Origin: Holophaga sp.
GTDB taxonomy: Bacteria > Acidobacteriota > Holophagae > Holophagales > Holophagaceae
Assembly: GCA_030691225.1 (NCBI GenBank)
Contig: JAUYES010000498.1
Location: 1-5,242 of the forward strand
Reading direction: 5' to 3'
Length of the DNA stretch: 5,242 nucleotides
Program-made: the position numbers and the translations under genes
Notes under the pieces: model-generated
The model's database searches: none
Seen by the model: the letters and a program-made list of their open reading frames with translations, nothing else
What the model was told of the DNA's origin: nothing
Part shown: positions 1 through 5,242 of the stretch, in pieces
Numbering within the stretch: the stretch's first letter is position 1
Layout of the letters: each line of letters opens with the position of its first letter

Positions 1-1466
1 GGAATGATTGAAGTCGAATCTTGGCGCACTTGGGCCTGCTCAGTGGCACTCGAGCGTTGGTTTGGAATCATCGCGACAAGAGTCGAGACTACCGCTGCTG
101 GCTTCGAATCAGGGTTGATCGGGAATGGAATCGATGGCGACGTTGCAGGATCCACCAGCACTGGTATGGGCTCTGAAATTGAGACCATGGCTGGAGTATT
201 TAATAGCGGCTGAGGCGTGATTCCATCGAGGGATGTAGGGGTAGCCTTCATGAAAGTGGCCTGGGAGGCCTTGGCTGAGGACTGGAATACTGCCTGTTCG
301 GGGTTTGGAAATAGCGATGGTTCTGTTAATGCCAAGGCTATTGCGGAGGTTTGTGGTTGGCCCGCCAGGAGTTGAGGGCTCAATGGCACTTGGAGAGCTT
401 CCTGCCGTTGTCTCGGAAGCATCGTGGCATTGATCGGTACGACCAAGGCGCGAGTCGCAACTGAGGCGATCGATGGAGGCATCGCAGGAGGCGTTGCGGG
501 ATCTACGACCACCACCACCGGCTCCGGAATGGTGCCTAGGGATGTGGTTGTCGTGAACAGCTGGGGTGAACTGCCACAAAGGGGAGTGGCTGCGGCCTTC
601 AAGAACCTGGAACGGAAGGCCTGGTCCGATGGTTGGGGTACTTCCATCTCGGGTTTGGGGAGCGACAGAAGCTCGATGAGGGCGGGCCTTGTTAAGGCGG
701 CTGAGGCTTGGGGGTCTGGCGCACCTTCCGAAAATTGGAAGCTTAATTGCACCCCGGGGTTGGCTTGAGAAAGAACCTGGAGAGCCTTGGACTCTGTAAT
801 CGTTGGGCTTTTCGCAAAGTCGACCTGTGGCGTTCTTTCCGAGGAGGCCGGTTCGGGGGTAGGTGATGAGGCAGCAGCTCCTGCTGTTCCTGTGTTGGAA
901 GAGCTCATGCTGGCCTTGGTTTTGGGCCCTTCACTGGAGGCCGAGGCCGAAGGCAAGGAAGGCACACCGCGGTCCATCTTTGCGTTATCGATGCTTGGAA
1001 CCAGTGCGGGGGTGCCCTGGCTTGGGGTAGACGTTGATCCCAAAAGGGCCTGGGGAATTAGCACTTCCGATGGCGTGGGAGCTAGAGGTACTACCGTCAT
1101 CTGAGGTTGCAGGTCTCCGGCCAGGGAGCTGATAGCTCTAGGATCAGCTTCCCCCTCGTGGGTTTCTGTGGAGTCCTCGGCAACTTCGGCCCTGTCATCC
1201 CTTGGTGCGGACTCGGCTCGAAGGGGAGTGGAAGGGGCCTTTAGCTCCGTTCCTGCCTGACCGTTATCCTTGGGGTTTAGGGACTGCTCGATGCCCGATT
1301 CTGCGCCTTTTTTTGTTTGGCGAACAAATATCCTCGGCCCTGATCCATCCTGGGAATGGGCCGCCTGGGCAAGGCAGCCCGCAAAGGTCGAATTGGAAGA
1401 ATCTGGTTCAGTTTCCCGGGTCGCCAAGGGGCGGAACGAAGGATCCAACTTGAGGGCTTGGAGCAT
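1..1466 (-). CDS. Low-complexity Pro/Ala/Ser-rich protein, 3' truncated by window edge; possible FliK-like hook-length control protein
   Basis: The minus-strand frame starting at ATG 1466 has no stop for 488 codons and runs off the left edge, so the C-terminus is missing. A stop (TAG, 1503-1505) lies 12 codons upstream, and a purine-rich Shine-Dalgarno (GGGGGAAAGG, 1473-1482) sits 6 nt before the ATG, which supports this start. The protein begins MLQALKLDPSFRPL and soon becomes rich in Pro, Ala, Ser, Thr and Gln. I see no Trp or Tyr and only two Cys, as expected of an intrinsically disordered chain. No signal peptide or membrane segment is evident. Residues about 228-475 hold two diverged tandem copies with a 117-residue period, sharing a VDPAT motif (321 and 438). 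FliK proteins have such a disordered ruler region before a C-terminal Flg_hook domain, and the candidate sigma-54 promoter upstream fits a flagellar gene. The FliK identity is inference: the Flg_hook domain would lie off-window. Another secreted or structural low-complexity protein remains possible. The reading frame itself is secure. Confidence 0.82.
   Translation of the reverse strand, partial: MLQALKLDPSFRPLATRETEPDSSNSTFAGCLAQAAHSQDGSGPRIFVRQTKKGAESGIEQSLNPKDNGQAGTELKAPSTPLRAESAPRDDRAEVAEDSTETHEGEADPRAISSLAGDLQPQMTVVPLAPTPSEVLIPQALLGSTSTPSQGTPALVPSIDNAKMDRGVPSLPSASASSEGPKTKASMSSSNTGTAGAAASSPTPEPASSERTPQVDFAKSPTITESKALQVLSQANPGVQLSFQFSEGAPDPQASAALTRPALIELLSLPKPEMEVPQPSDQAFRSRFLKAAATPLCGSSPQLFTTTTSLGTIPEPVVVVVDPATPPAMPPSIASVATRALVVPINATMLPRQRQEALQVPLSPQLLAGQPQTSAIALALTEPSLFPNPEQAVFQSSAKASQATFMKATPTSLDGITPQPLLNTPAMVSISEPIPVLVDPATSPSIPFPINPDSKPAAVVSTLVAMIPNQRSSATEQAQVRQDSTSII
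54..308 (-). repeat. Intragenic tandem repeat, copy B (residues 387-471 of the low-complexity protein)
   Basis: Copy B runs from PNPE (387-390) through VDPATSP (438-444) to MIPNQR (466-471), matching copy A in order and spacing. Its upstream flank has ALQV at 357-360, equivalent to ALQV at 228-231 before copy A. A related EQAQV at 476-480 just before the window edge might open a third copy. The copies are old enough to have diverged in both DNA and protein. Confidence 0.7.
405..659 (-). repeat. Intragenic tandem repeat, copy A (residues 270-354 of the low-complexity protein)
   Basis: Copy A runs from the PKPE motif (270-273) through VDPATPP (321-327) to MLPRQR (349-354). It aligns without gaps to copy B, 351 bp (117 codons) further along. 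By hand count 35 of 85 residues are identical. Similarity probably extends upstream to ALQV at 228-231, but with about a 12-codon length difference, so the outer boundary is uncertain. Confidence 0.7.
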
Positions 1467-1472
1467 GAGAGG

Positions 1473-1482
1473 CCTTTCCCCC
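1473..1482 (-). promoter_or_regulatory. Shine-Dalgarno of the low-complexity gene
   Basis: The minus-strand purine run GGGGGAAAGG ends 6 nt before ATG 1466 and fixes that start. The G-run could pair with CCCC at 1493-1496, forming a small hairpin (CCCC, bulged A, GAT, loop TGA, ATC, GGGG) that partly masks the site. Confidence 0.55.
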
Positions 1483-1505
1483 GATTCAATCTGGGGTAAG
1501 CCCTA

Positions 1506-1526
1506 CTGGCCAAGGTTGTGCCGGAC
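1506..1526 (-). promoter_or_regulatory. Candidate sigma-54 (-24/-12) promoter
   Basis: On the minus strand the sequence CGGCACAACCTTGGCC has the invariant GG (1521-1522) and GC (1509-1510) separated by exactly 10 nt, as sigma-54 promoters require. The GGCAC part of the -24 element is intact. The -12 element reads TGGC rather than the preferred TTGC. Transcription would start near 1497, about 31 nt before the ATG at 1466. It lies in the only real intergenic gap of the window. Sigma-54 drives flagellar hook and basal-body genes in many bacteria. This is a by-eye match to one degenerate motif, so chance is not excluded. Confidence 0.35.
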
Positions 1527-1545
1527 TCGATAGGGTTAAAAATGC

Positions 1546-2586
1546 CTACTCGTTTTGCAGGACGGGGCGTTCAAACAAGTAATGGGAAACGAACCAAGTA
1601 TTTCCCTGGTTCCACGCCCAAAGTTCCTCGCAGGCCATGAAGAAGATCCGCCAATAGACGAAACGCTCTAGGGCCTCAGCTCCGTACGCCGTGTTGAAGA
1701 GCGCCAGAATCTCTTGGCGGTTTTTATCCTGGTTCTGGAGCCAAGCTAGGGCCGTTCGGGCGTAATGGGTACCATTGACCCGCCAATGATCCTTCAGCTT
1801 TAGGTCGTTCTGGAAACGCATCAGGTAGGCATCCGACGGCATGATGCCCCCGGTAAAGAAATACTTGGCCATCCAGTCGCTTTCATCCCGCACCTCAAAG
1901 GGGTAGGTGAACTCGGCATGCACGAAAATATGGACGAACAGCAGGCCGCCGGGGCGGAGCCAGGAAGCCACCCGGTTCATCAGAGCTTCGTGGTTGCGCA
2001 TGTGTTCGAACATCTCCACGCTCACCACCCGGTCATAGCCCGTTTCCGGAGGCTGGAACACGTTCATGTCGGCGGTAATGACTTGGAGGTTGTCAAAGCC
2101 CTTTTCTCGGGCTTTGGCCTCGATGTGCAGGCGCTGATCCCTAGAATTGGAAACGGCCATGATGCGGGCCTTGGGATAGTGTTCGGCCATCCAGAGGGAT
2201 AGGGATCCCCAGCCACAACCCAATTCGAGAATTCGCTGGCCATCCGCTAGCTGCGCCCGGCGACAGGTGAGCTCAAGCATGGCTTCCTCGGCGGCGGCCA
2301 AGTCTTGGCTTGCCCCCTCAAAAAGAGCACAGCTGTACTTCATGCGGGGTCCTAAGGCTTGGGTAAAAAAGGCCGGTGGAACCTCGTAGTGCTGCTCGTT
2401 AGCTTCCAGGGTGTTGACGGCAATGGGGCCTGTGCGAAAGGTTTCCAAGAGTTTTCGAAAACGCTCCTGGATACCTTCGGCACCACCTTGAGCCTCTTCC
2501 TCGAGGCGAGCCTTCAGGAGCTGGCGAATTCGCCACCGAATAAGAAAATCGGGCAATCGATCTTGGATCAAGAGCGTTTGAATCAT
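1546..2586 (-). CDS. SAM-dependent methyltransferase of the CFA-synthase superfamily, coclaurine N-methyltransferase-like subtype
   Basis: A 346-residue class I SAM-dependent methyltransferase, cytoplasmic or membrane-peripheral. An amphipathic, charged N-terminus (about 1-40) precedes NEQHYEVPPAFF (63-74), YSC (84-86), the SAM-binding loop LELGCGWGSL (120-129), VSVEMFEH (188-195), FVHIFVH (217-223), THYARTALAW (273-282) and an aromatic C-terminus (CEELWAWNQGN near 319). E191, E194 and H195 match the Glu-x-x-Glu-His catalytic set described in plant coclaurine N-methyltransferase, whose length (about 360 aa) and flanking motifs are also closest. Classical CFA synthases read MFE[HA]VG here. The bacterial substrate is unknown; a lipid or an amine is possible. 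ATG 2586 is chosen because it overlaps the DUF1295 stop as ATGA and has AGAGGA upstream; an in-frame GTG at 2610 would add eight residues without such a site. It is the last gene of the lipid operon, and no clear terminator follows. Confidence 0.88.
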   Translation of the reverse strand: MIQTLLIQDRLPDFLIRWRIRQLLKARLEEEAQGGAEGIQERFRKLLETFRTGPIAVNTLEANEQHYEVPPAFFTQALGPRMKYSCALFEGASQDLAAAEEAMLELTCRRAQLADGQRILELGCGWGSLSLWMAEHYPKARIMAVSNSRDQRLHIEAKAREKGFDNLQVITADMNVFQPPETGYDRVVSVEMFEHMRNHEALMNRVASWLRPGGLLFVHIFVHAEFTYPFEVRDESDWMAKYFFTGGIMPSDAYLMRFQNDLKLKDHWRVNGTHYARTALAWLQNQDKNRQEILALFNTAYGAEALERFVYWRIFFMACEELWAWNQGNTWFVSHYLFERPVLQNE

Positions 2587-3380
2587 TGAATCCTCTGGTT
2601 TGGAAACCACGGCACAAAAGCGCTGACTTCTTGCTGGTAGCGGCGATAGTCTTCGCCCTTGGTGCGCAGGGATTGCATCTCGGTGGCAGGAATACCGGTG
2701 ACCCGCACCAGGAAATTAAGCATCAGAAGTGGGCATGACCAAGCTAGCCAGCCCCAAGGGCTTGAGGTGGCAGCCAAAGCAAAGGCAATCCAAATGAGCC
2801 ACTCGAAGAAATAATTGGGATGCCGTGAAAAAGCCCAGAGACCGTCGCGGCAAACCCGTCCTCGGTTCAAAGGGTTTAGCTTGAAGCGCTGAAGCTGACG
2901 ATCTGAAATCGCTTCGCCGAGAATCGAGATGAGCCAGAGCACTACTCCCGCCCAGGTGAGAAACGAAATCTCCGGAGTTGGGTCCAGGCTGGCGAGCAGG
3001 AAGGGTAAGGCCAGAAAGAGATCCAACAGGCCTTGAAAAAGGAAGAAGCCCAGGAATTTGAGTTCAATGGCACCGCCCCATTCCTGACGGAGGGTCACAT
3101 ACCGACCGTCTTCATGAGGATCTTTCGCCACGCGAAGGAACAGATGCATTCCTAGGCGAAGGCCCCAGATACCTCCCATGAGCCCGATAAGCAATCGTCG
3201 CAAGGGGTCTCCAGAGCCCACCAGTGCGAAAAAGACTGCTAAGCCCCCCAGTCCTAGAGCCCAGGCCACATCGACCCAGCCTGCGTTGCGGGTGCGCAAA
3301 TGCAGAGCCCAGGTCAGGAACATGAGTGCCGTCATGCCCGCGGCTCCCCAGGCCAGCATCGGCCAAGCCTGCGCGATCAT
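2583..3380 (-). CDS. DUF1295 family integral membrane protein (steroid 5-alpha-reductase/ICMT-like fold)
   Basis: A 265-residue polytopic inner-membrane protein. Hydrophobic segments are visible at about 6-26, 34-54, 61-83, 107-131, 139-157, 190-204 and 206-227. Family signatures are NAGWVDVAWALG (32-43), WGLRLGMHLFLR (72-83), the charged loop GEAISDRQLQRFK (155-167), the hallmark GLWAFSRHPNYFFEW (180-194, with R186, H187, P188, Y190, E193) and a C-terminal ETQ-like helix with YRRYQQEVSAFVPWFP (245-260). The superfamily includes NADPH-dependent steroid 5-alpha reductases and SAM-dependent isoprenylcysteine methyltransferases, so reductase or methyltransferase activity is plausible, but DUF1295 has no firmly assigned reaction that I know of. 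It sits between two CFA-type methyltransferases and shares ATGA overlaps with both, so a step on the same lipid substrate is the natural inference, for example reduction of an unsaturated or methylene intermediate. Length is normal for the family and all conserved blocks are intact. Confidence 0.9.
   Translation of the reverse strand: MIAQAWPMLAWGAAGMTALMFLTWALHLRTRNAGWVDVAWALGLGGLAVFFALVGSGDPLRRLLIGLMGGIWGLRLGMHLFLRVAKDPHEDGRYVTLRQEWGGAIELKFLGFFLFQGLLDLFLALPFLLASLDPTPEISFLTWAGVVLWLISILGEAISDRQLQRFKLNPLNRGRVCRDGLWAFSRHPNYFFEWLIWIAFALAATSSPWGWLAWSCPLLMLNFLVRVTGIPATEMQSLRTKGEDYRRYQQEVSAFVPWFPNQRIQ
2591..2596 (-). promoter_or_regulatory. Shine-Dalgarno for the second methyltransferase
   Basis: AGAGGA on the minus strand lies 4 nt before ATG 2586, inside the last codons of the DUF1295 gene. 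It favours 2586 over the in-frame GTG at 2610. With the ATGA stop/start overlap at 2583-2586 it suggests that ribosomes ending DUF1295 restart here. Confidence 0.6.
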
Positions 3381-4654
3381 GGCTGGCCCCAGGGCTCATC
3401 CAAAATGGCGCGAGGAGTGGCTGCCTTGGCCAACAGAATTTGCGCATCACCAATGTAGCGTTCCCGAAAGGCGCCCTCGCAGTAGGCCAGGTAGTAATCC
3501 CACATTCGGAGGAAGGTATCGTCGAATACCTGGCTGCGAATTTCTTCGAGATGCGCCAGAAACGAAGCGCGCCAGAGTTGCAGCGTGCGCGCGTAGTGCA
3601 GTCCAATATCTTCCAGGTGGTGAAGATTCAGGGCGGTGGCGCGGCCCAGGCTCAACATAATCTCCGACACGCTGGCCAGCTCGGCGCCGGGGAAAATGTA
3701 CTGCTGAATCCAATCCGTGGATTTGATGTAGGTGGGAAAGCGTCGCTCATTCATCGTGATGGTTTGGATCAGCGCTAGCCCGTCGTCCGTGAGCAAGCGA
3801 TCCACGGCGCCAAAATACGCATCGTAAAATTTCAGCCCTACCGCCTCGAACATTTCGATACTGACCACCTTGGTGAAGCGTCCTTGCAGATCGCGATAGT
3901 CCTCCAAGAGCAAGGTGATGCGATCATTCAGGCCTTCCCGCGCAAACAGAGCTTTGGCGTGATCGAACTGTTGTTGGCTGATGGTGGTGGTCGTGATTTG
4001 ACAGCCGTAAGTCTTGGCCGCATAGGCCGCGAATCCGCCCCAACCGGTACCAATCTCCAACAGATGGTCCTGGGGTCCGAGTTTCAATTTTCGACAAATT
4101 CGATCGAACTTGGCGCGTTGGGCCGCCGCGAGATCCTGCTCGGCATGCTCGAAGAACGCGCACGAATAGGCGAGACTTTCGTCCAGGAATAGACGGTAGA
4201 AATTATTTCCCAAATCATAGTGCGCAGCGATGTTGGCTTTGGAGCCTTGTCGATCATTGGCACGCCCTAGGTGACGCAGCCGAGCCAGGAATTTCCCAGC
4301 GGTTGCCAAGAGGCCACCACTGCGGTCAAAGGTCGCCATGTTGCGCACAGCCACGCGCACCACAGCCACAGGGTCAGGACTCGACCAGTAGCCGCGCATG
4401 TAGGCTTCCCCAAGGCCGACTTCGCCCCGGAAAGCGCCTAACTCGTAGGCACGCGGATCACGGATACGAACCTCGGCTCGGAGTTGGGAAGCCTCATCCC
4501 CAAAACGATAGATCTGTTTGCCATCGCGTAGTTCGAGGTATCCCTCTTGTAGTCCCGAAAGTGCACCCAACAGCAGCGACTTGGCTAGGCCCTTTATCCC
4601 TCGGGCGGGGTGAGCATCTTCGGATGAGTGAACACCGGTACTCGTTTCGTCCAC
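3377..4654 (-). CDS. Cyclopropane-fatty-acyl-phospholipid synthase family methyltransferase
   Basis: A 425-residue SAM-dependent enzyme of the CFA synthase/mycolic acid cyclopropane synthase family. These enzymes transfer a methyl or methylene group to the double bond of phospholipid acyl chains at the membrane surface. Landmarks: an N-terminal lipid-binding region with GEAYMRGYW (82-90), AHYDLGN (144-150), YSCAFF (163-168), the SAM loop LLEIGTGWGG (198-207), EDYRDL (251-256), EMFEAVG (267-273), IQTITM (296-301), DWIQQYIFPG (314-323) and GLHYARTLQLW (351-361). C165, E270, I299 and Y354 match the E. coli bicarbonate-site residues C139, E239, I268 and Y317. The H266 position is Gln297. Downstream it shares an ATGA overlap with DUF1295. 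No ATG is available near the domain start. GTG 4654 or GTG 4660 follow a GGGAGG (10 or 4 nt spacing), and both overlap the DUF1365 gene by about 60 bp. An in-frame TTG at 4705 lacks a ribosome-binding site. The product could be a cyclopropane, methyl-branched or methylene fatty acid. Confidence 0.9.
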   Translation of the reverse strand: MDETSTGVHSSEDAHPARGIKGLAKSLLLGALSGLQEGYLELRDGKQIYRFGDEASQLRAEVRIRDPRAYELGAFRGEVGLGEAYMRGYWSSPDPVAVVRVAVRNMATFDRSGGLLATAGKFLARLRHLGRANDRQGSKANIAAHYDLGNNFYRLFLDESLAYSCAFFEHAEQDLAAAQRAKFDRICRKLKLGPQDHLLEIGTGWGGFAAYAAKTYGCQITTTTISQQQFDHAKALFAREGLNDRITLLLEDYRDLQGRFTKVVSIEMFEAVGLKFYDAYFGAVDRLLTDDGLALIQTITMNERRFPTYIKSTDWIQQYIFPGAELASVSEIMLSLGRATALNLHHLEDIGLHYARTLQLWRASFLAHLEEIRSQVFDDTFLRMWDYYLAYCEGAFRERYIGDAQILLAKAATPRAILDEPWGQP

Positions 4655-5242
4655 AAACACAATGCCTCCCAGTAGATGGCGATAAGAACCTTGAGCGTGA
4701 CCCAAGGAAATCGAACCAACGTCCGATGTATTTCTGATGCACGCCAGGGACTTTTTGACAGAGCTAAATCTGCTTCAAAGCAAATTTTTTCTTGGTTCAA
4801 TAGGTCCATGTGGATGTGGAGGTTTTCACTAGGTTCGGAGAACGTCCATCGATAGCGAAGATCCATGGGCATGAAGGGACTTACGTGGAAGACCTTCGGC
4901 ATCTCAAAGTGCCAATGAGCCGATTTCAAATCCGTGGGCACCATCCAATACCGATGTCGTTCCTTCCAAGGCGTATTGGTGATTTCGGCGCAGATCAAGG
5001 CTAGTCGGCCATCCGTGTCGTAGCCGTAGTAATAGGCAACAGGATTGAAGCAAAAGCCAAAGTAGCGAAGATTCGCCAAAAGAAAAACTGGGCCTTTGGG
5101 TGGTTCATGGCCTGCCTCTCGGGCGGCAGAGTCGAAGCGCTCGCGGAGCGTCGCTTCAGTGCGATCGGGCAGGTAATCCGAATCGTGAATGCTGGCCCAG
5201 TTGAAGCGGTTGCGGCTCAGGAAGGGGGAGACTTGGCAGAGA
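4594..5242 (-). CDS. DUF1365 family protein, 5' end off the window
   Basis: The frame is open from the right edge to TAA at 4594-4596, giving 215 visible residues. Family members are usually about 250-280 aa, so roughly 40-60 N-terminal residues are missing. Visible signatures, numbered from the first complete codon: FLSRNRFNW (7-15), LRYFGFCFNPVAYYYGYD (58-75), EITNTPWKERHRY (86-98), KVFHVSPFMPMDLRYRW (116-132) and a C-terminal IYWEALCLWTKRVPVFTHP (189-207). A TTG at 5077-5079 could be mistaken for a start, but upstream codons continue the family pattern, so that start is rejected. DUF1365 has no established biochemical activity that I know of. It is often found next to a CFA synthase-family gene and a FAD-dependent oxidoreductase, and such clusters have been linked to membrane fatty-acid modification. 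Here it is immediately upstream of, and overlaps, the CFA-type gene, which supports a shared lipid-related role. A FAD oxidoreductase just to the right is predicted, not seen. Confidence 0.9.
   Translation of the reverse strand, partial: LCQVSPFLSRNRFNWASIHDSDYLPDRTEATLRERFDSAAREAGHEPPKGPVFLLANLRYFGFCFNPVAYYYGYDTDGRLALICAEITNTPWKERHRYWMVPTDLKSAHWHFEMPKVFHVSPFMPMDLRYRWTFSEPSENLHIHMDLLNQEKICFEADLALSKSPWRASEIHRTLVRFPWVTLKVLIAIYWEALCLWTKRVPVFTHPKMLTPPEG
4665..4670 (-). promoter_or_regulatory. Shine-Dalgarno for the CFA synthase-family gene
   Basis: GGGAGG on the minus strand lies inside the DUF1365 coding region. It is 4 nt before GTG 4660 and 10 nt before GTG 4654, both in the CFA frame. This is the only strong ribosome-binding site near the expected N-terminus, so it decides for a GTG start over the TTG at 4705. 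Confidence 0.5.

Noticed and set aside
109..579. 156-codon minus-strand ORF
   Set aside because: It is a shifted-frame shadow inside the longer open frame that extends past it on both sides and has the ribosome-binding site and internal repeats.
4..1533. Several short plus-strand ORFs (such as 4-213, 424-768, 787-1104, 1202-1453)
   Set aside because: They are antisense to the continuous 488-codon minus frame, are broken by stops, lack recognisable motifs and read as Gly-rich complements of a Pro/Ala-rich sequence.
1503..1545. Rho-independent terminator after the second methyltransferase
   Set aside because: CCCTA and TAGGG could pair only across a loop of nearly 30 nt, and no T-run follows; the T-run present precedes the arms.
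2586..2610. GTG 2610 as start of the second methyltransferase
   Set aside because: It is a non-ATG codon with no evident ribosome-binding site; ATG 2586 has AGAGGA and an ATGA coupling with the upstream stop.
3178..3778. Plus-strand ORFs of 150-160 codons across the CFA/DUF1295 junction
   Set aside because: They are antisense to two well-supported genes with conserved motifs, and their translations are Arg/Pro/Ala-rich with no domain signature.
4655..4705. TTG 4705 as start of the CFA synthase-family gene
   Set aside because: It is a rare start with no Shine-Dalgarno upstream, and the extra residues do not resemble the family N-terminus.
5077..5079. TTG as the start of the DUF1365 gene
   Set aside because: The codons upstream keep encoding family-typical sequence (SRNRFNW and onward) to the right edge, so this is an internal Leu of a truncated gene.

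Overview
This window is a bacterial, protein-coding stretch of moderate to fairly high GC (judged by eye) in which every credible gene lies on the minus strand, so transcription runs from right to left. The organism cannot be named. A Gram-negative, probably flagellated bacterium would fit the lipid-modification cluster, the candidate sigma-54-type promoter and the possible flagellar gene at the left edge. The flagellar part is inference.

Right part (5242 to 1546): a tightly packed operon of four genes. In transcription order these are a DUF1365 protein (5' end off the right edge), a cyclopropane-fatty-acid synthase-type methyltransferase, a polytopic DUF1295 membrane protein, and a second CFA-superfamily methyltransferase that resembles coclaurine N-methyltransferase. 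The first pair overlaps by about 60 bp. The second and third pairs are joined by 4-bp ATGA stop/start overlaps, which suggests translational coupling. Together they look like a pathway that methylates or cyclopropanates membrane lipid acyl chains (first methyltransferase), with a membrane-embedded reductase-like or methyltransferase-like partner (DUF1295) and a second methyltransferase of unknown substrate.

Left part (1545 to 1): a 79-bp gap holds a candidate sigma-54 (-24/-12) promoter and a Shine-Dalgarno sequence. It is followed by a 488-codon minus-strand reading frame that stays open to the left edge of the window. The protein is low-complexity (Pro/Ala/Ser/Thr/Gln-rich), shows no Trp or Tyr, and contains a diverged tandem duplication with an exact 117-residue period. 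This architecture recalls the disordered part of a flagellar hook-length control protein (FliK), but the diagnostic C-terminal domain would lie outside the window, so that name is only a hypothesis. Short plus-strand ORFs over this region are shadows of this frame. No RNA genes, IS elements, CRISPR arrays or convincing Rho-independent terminators were seen.
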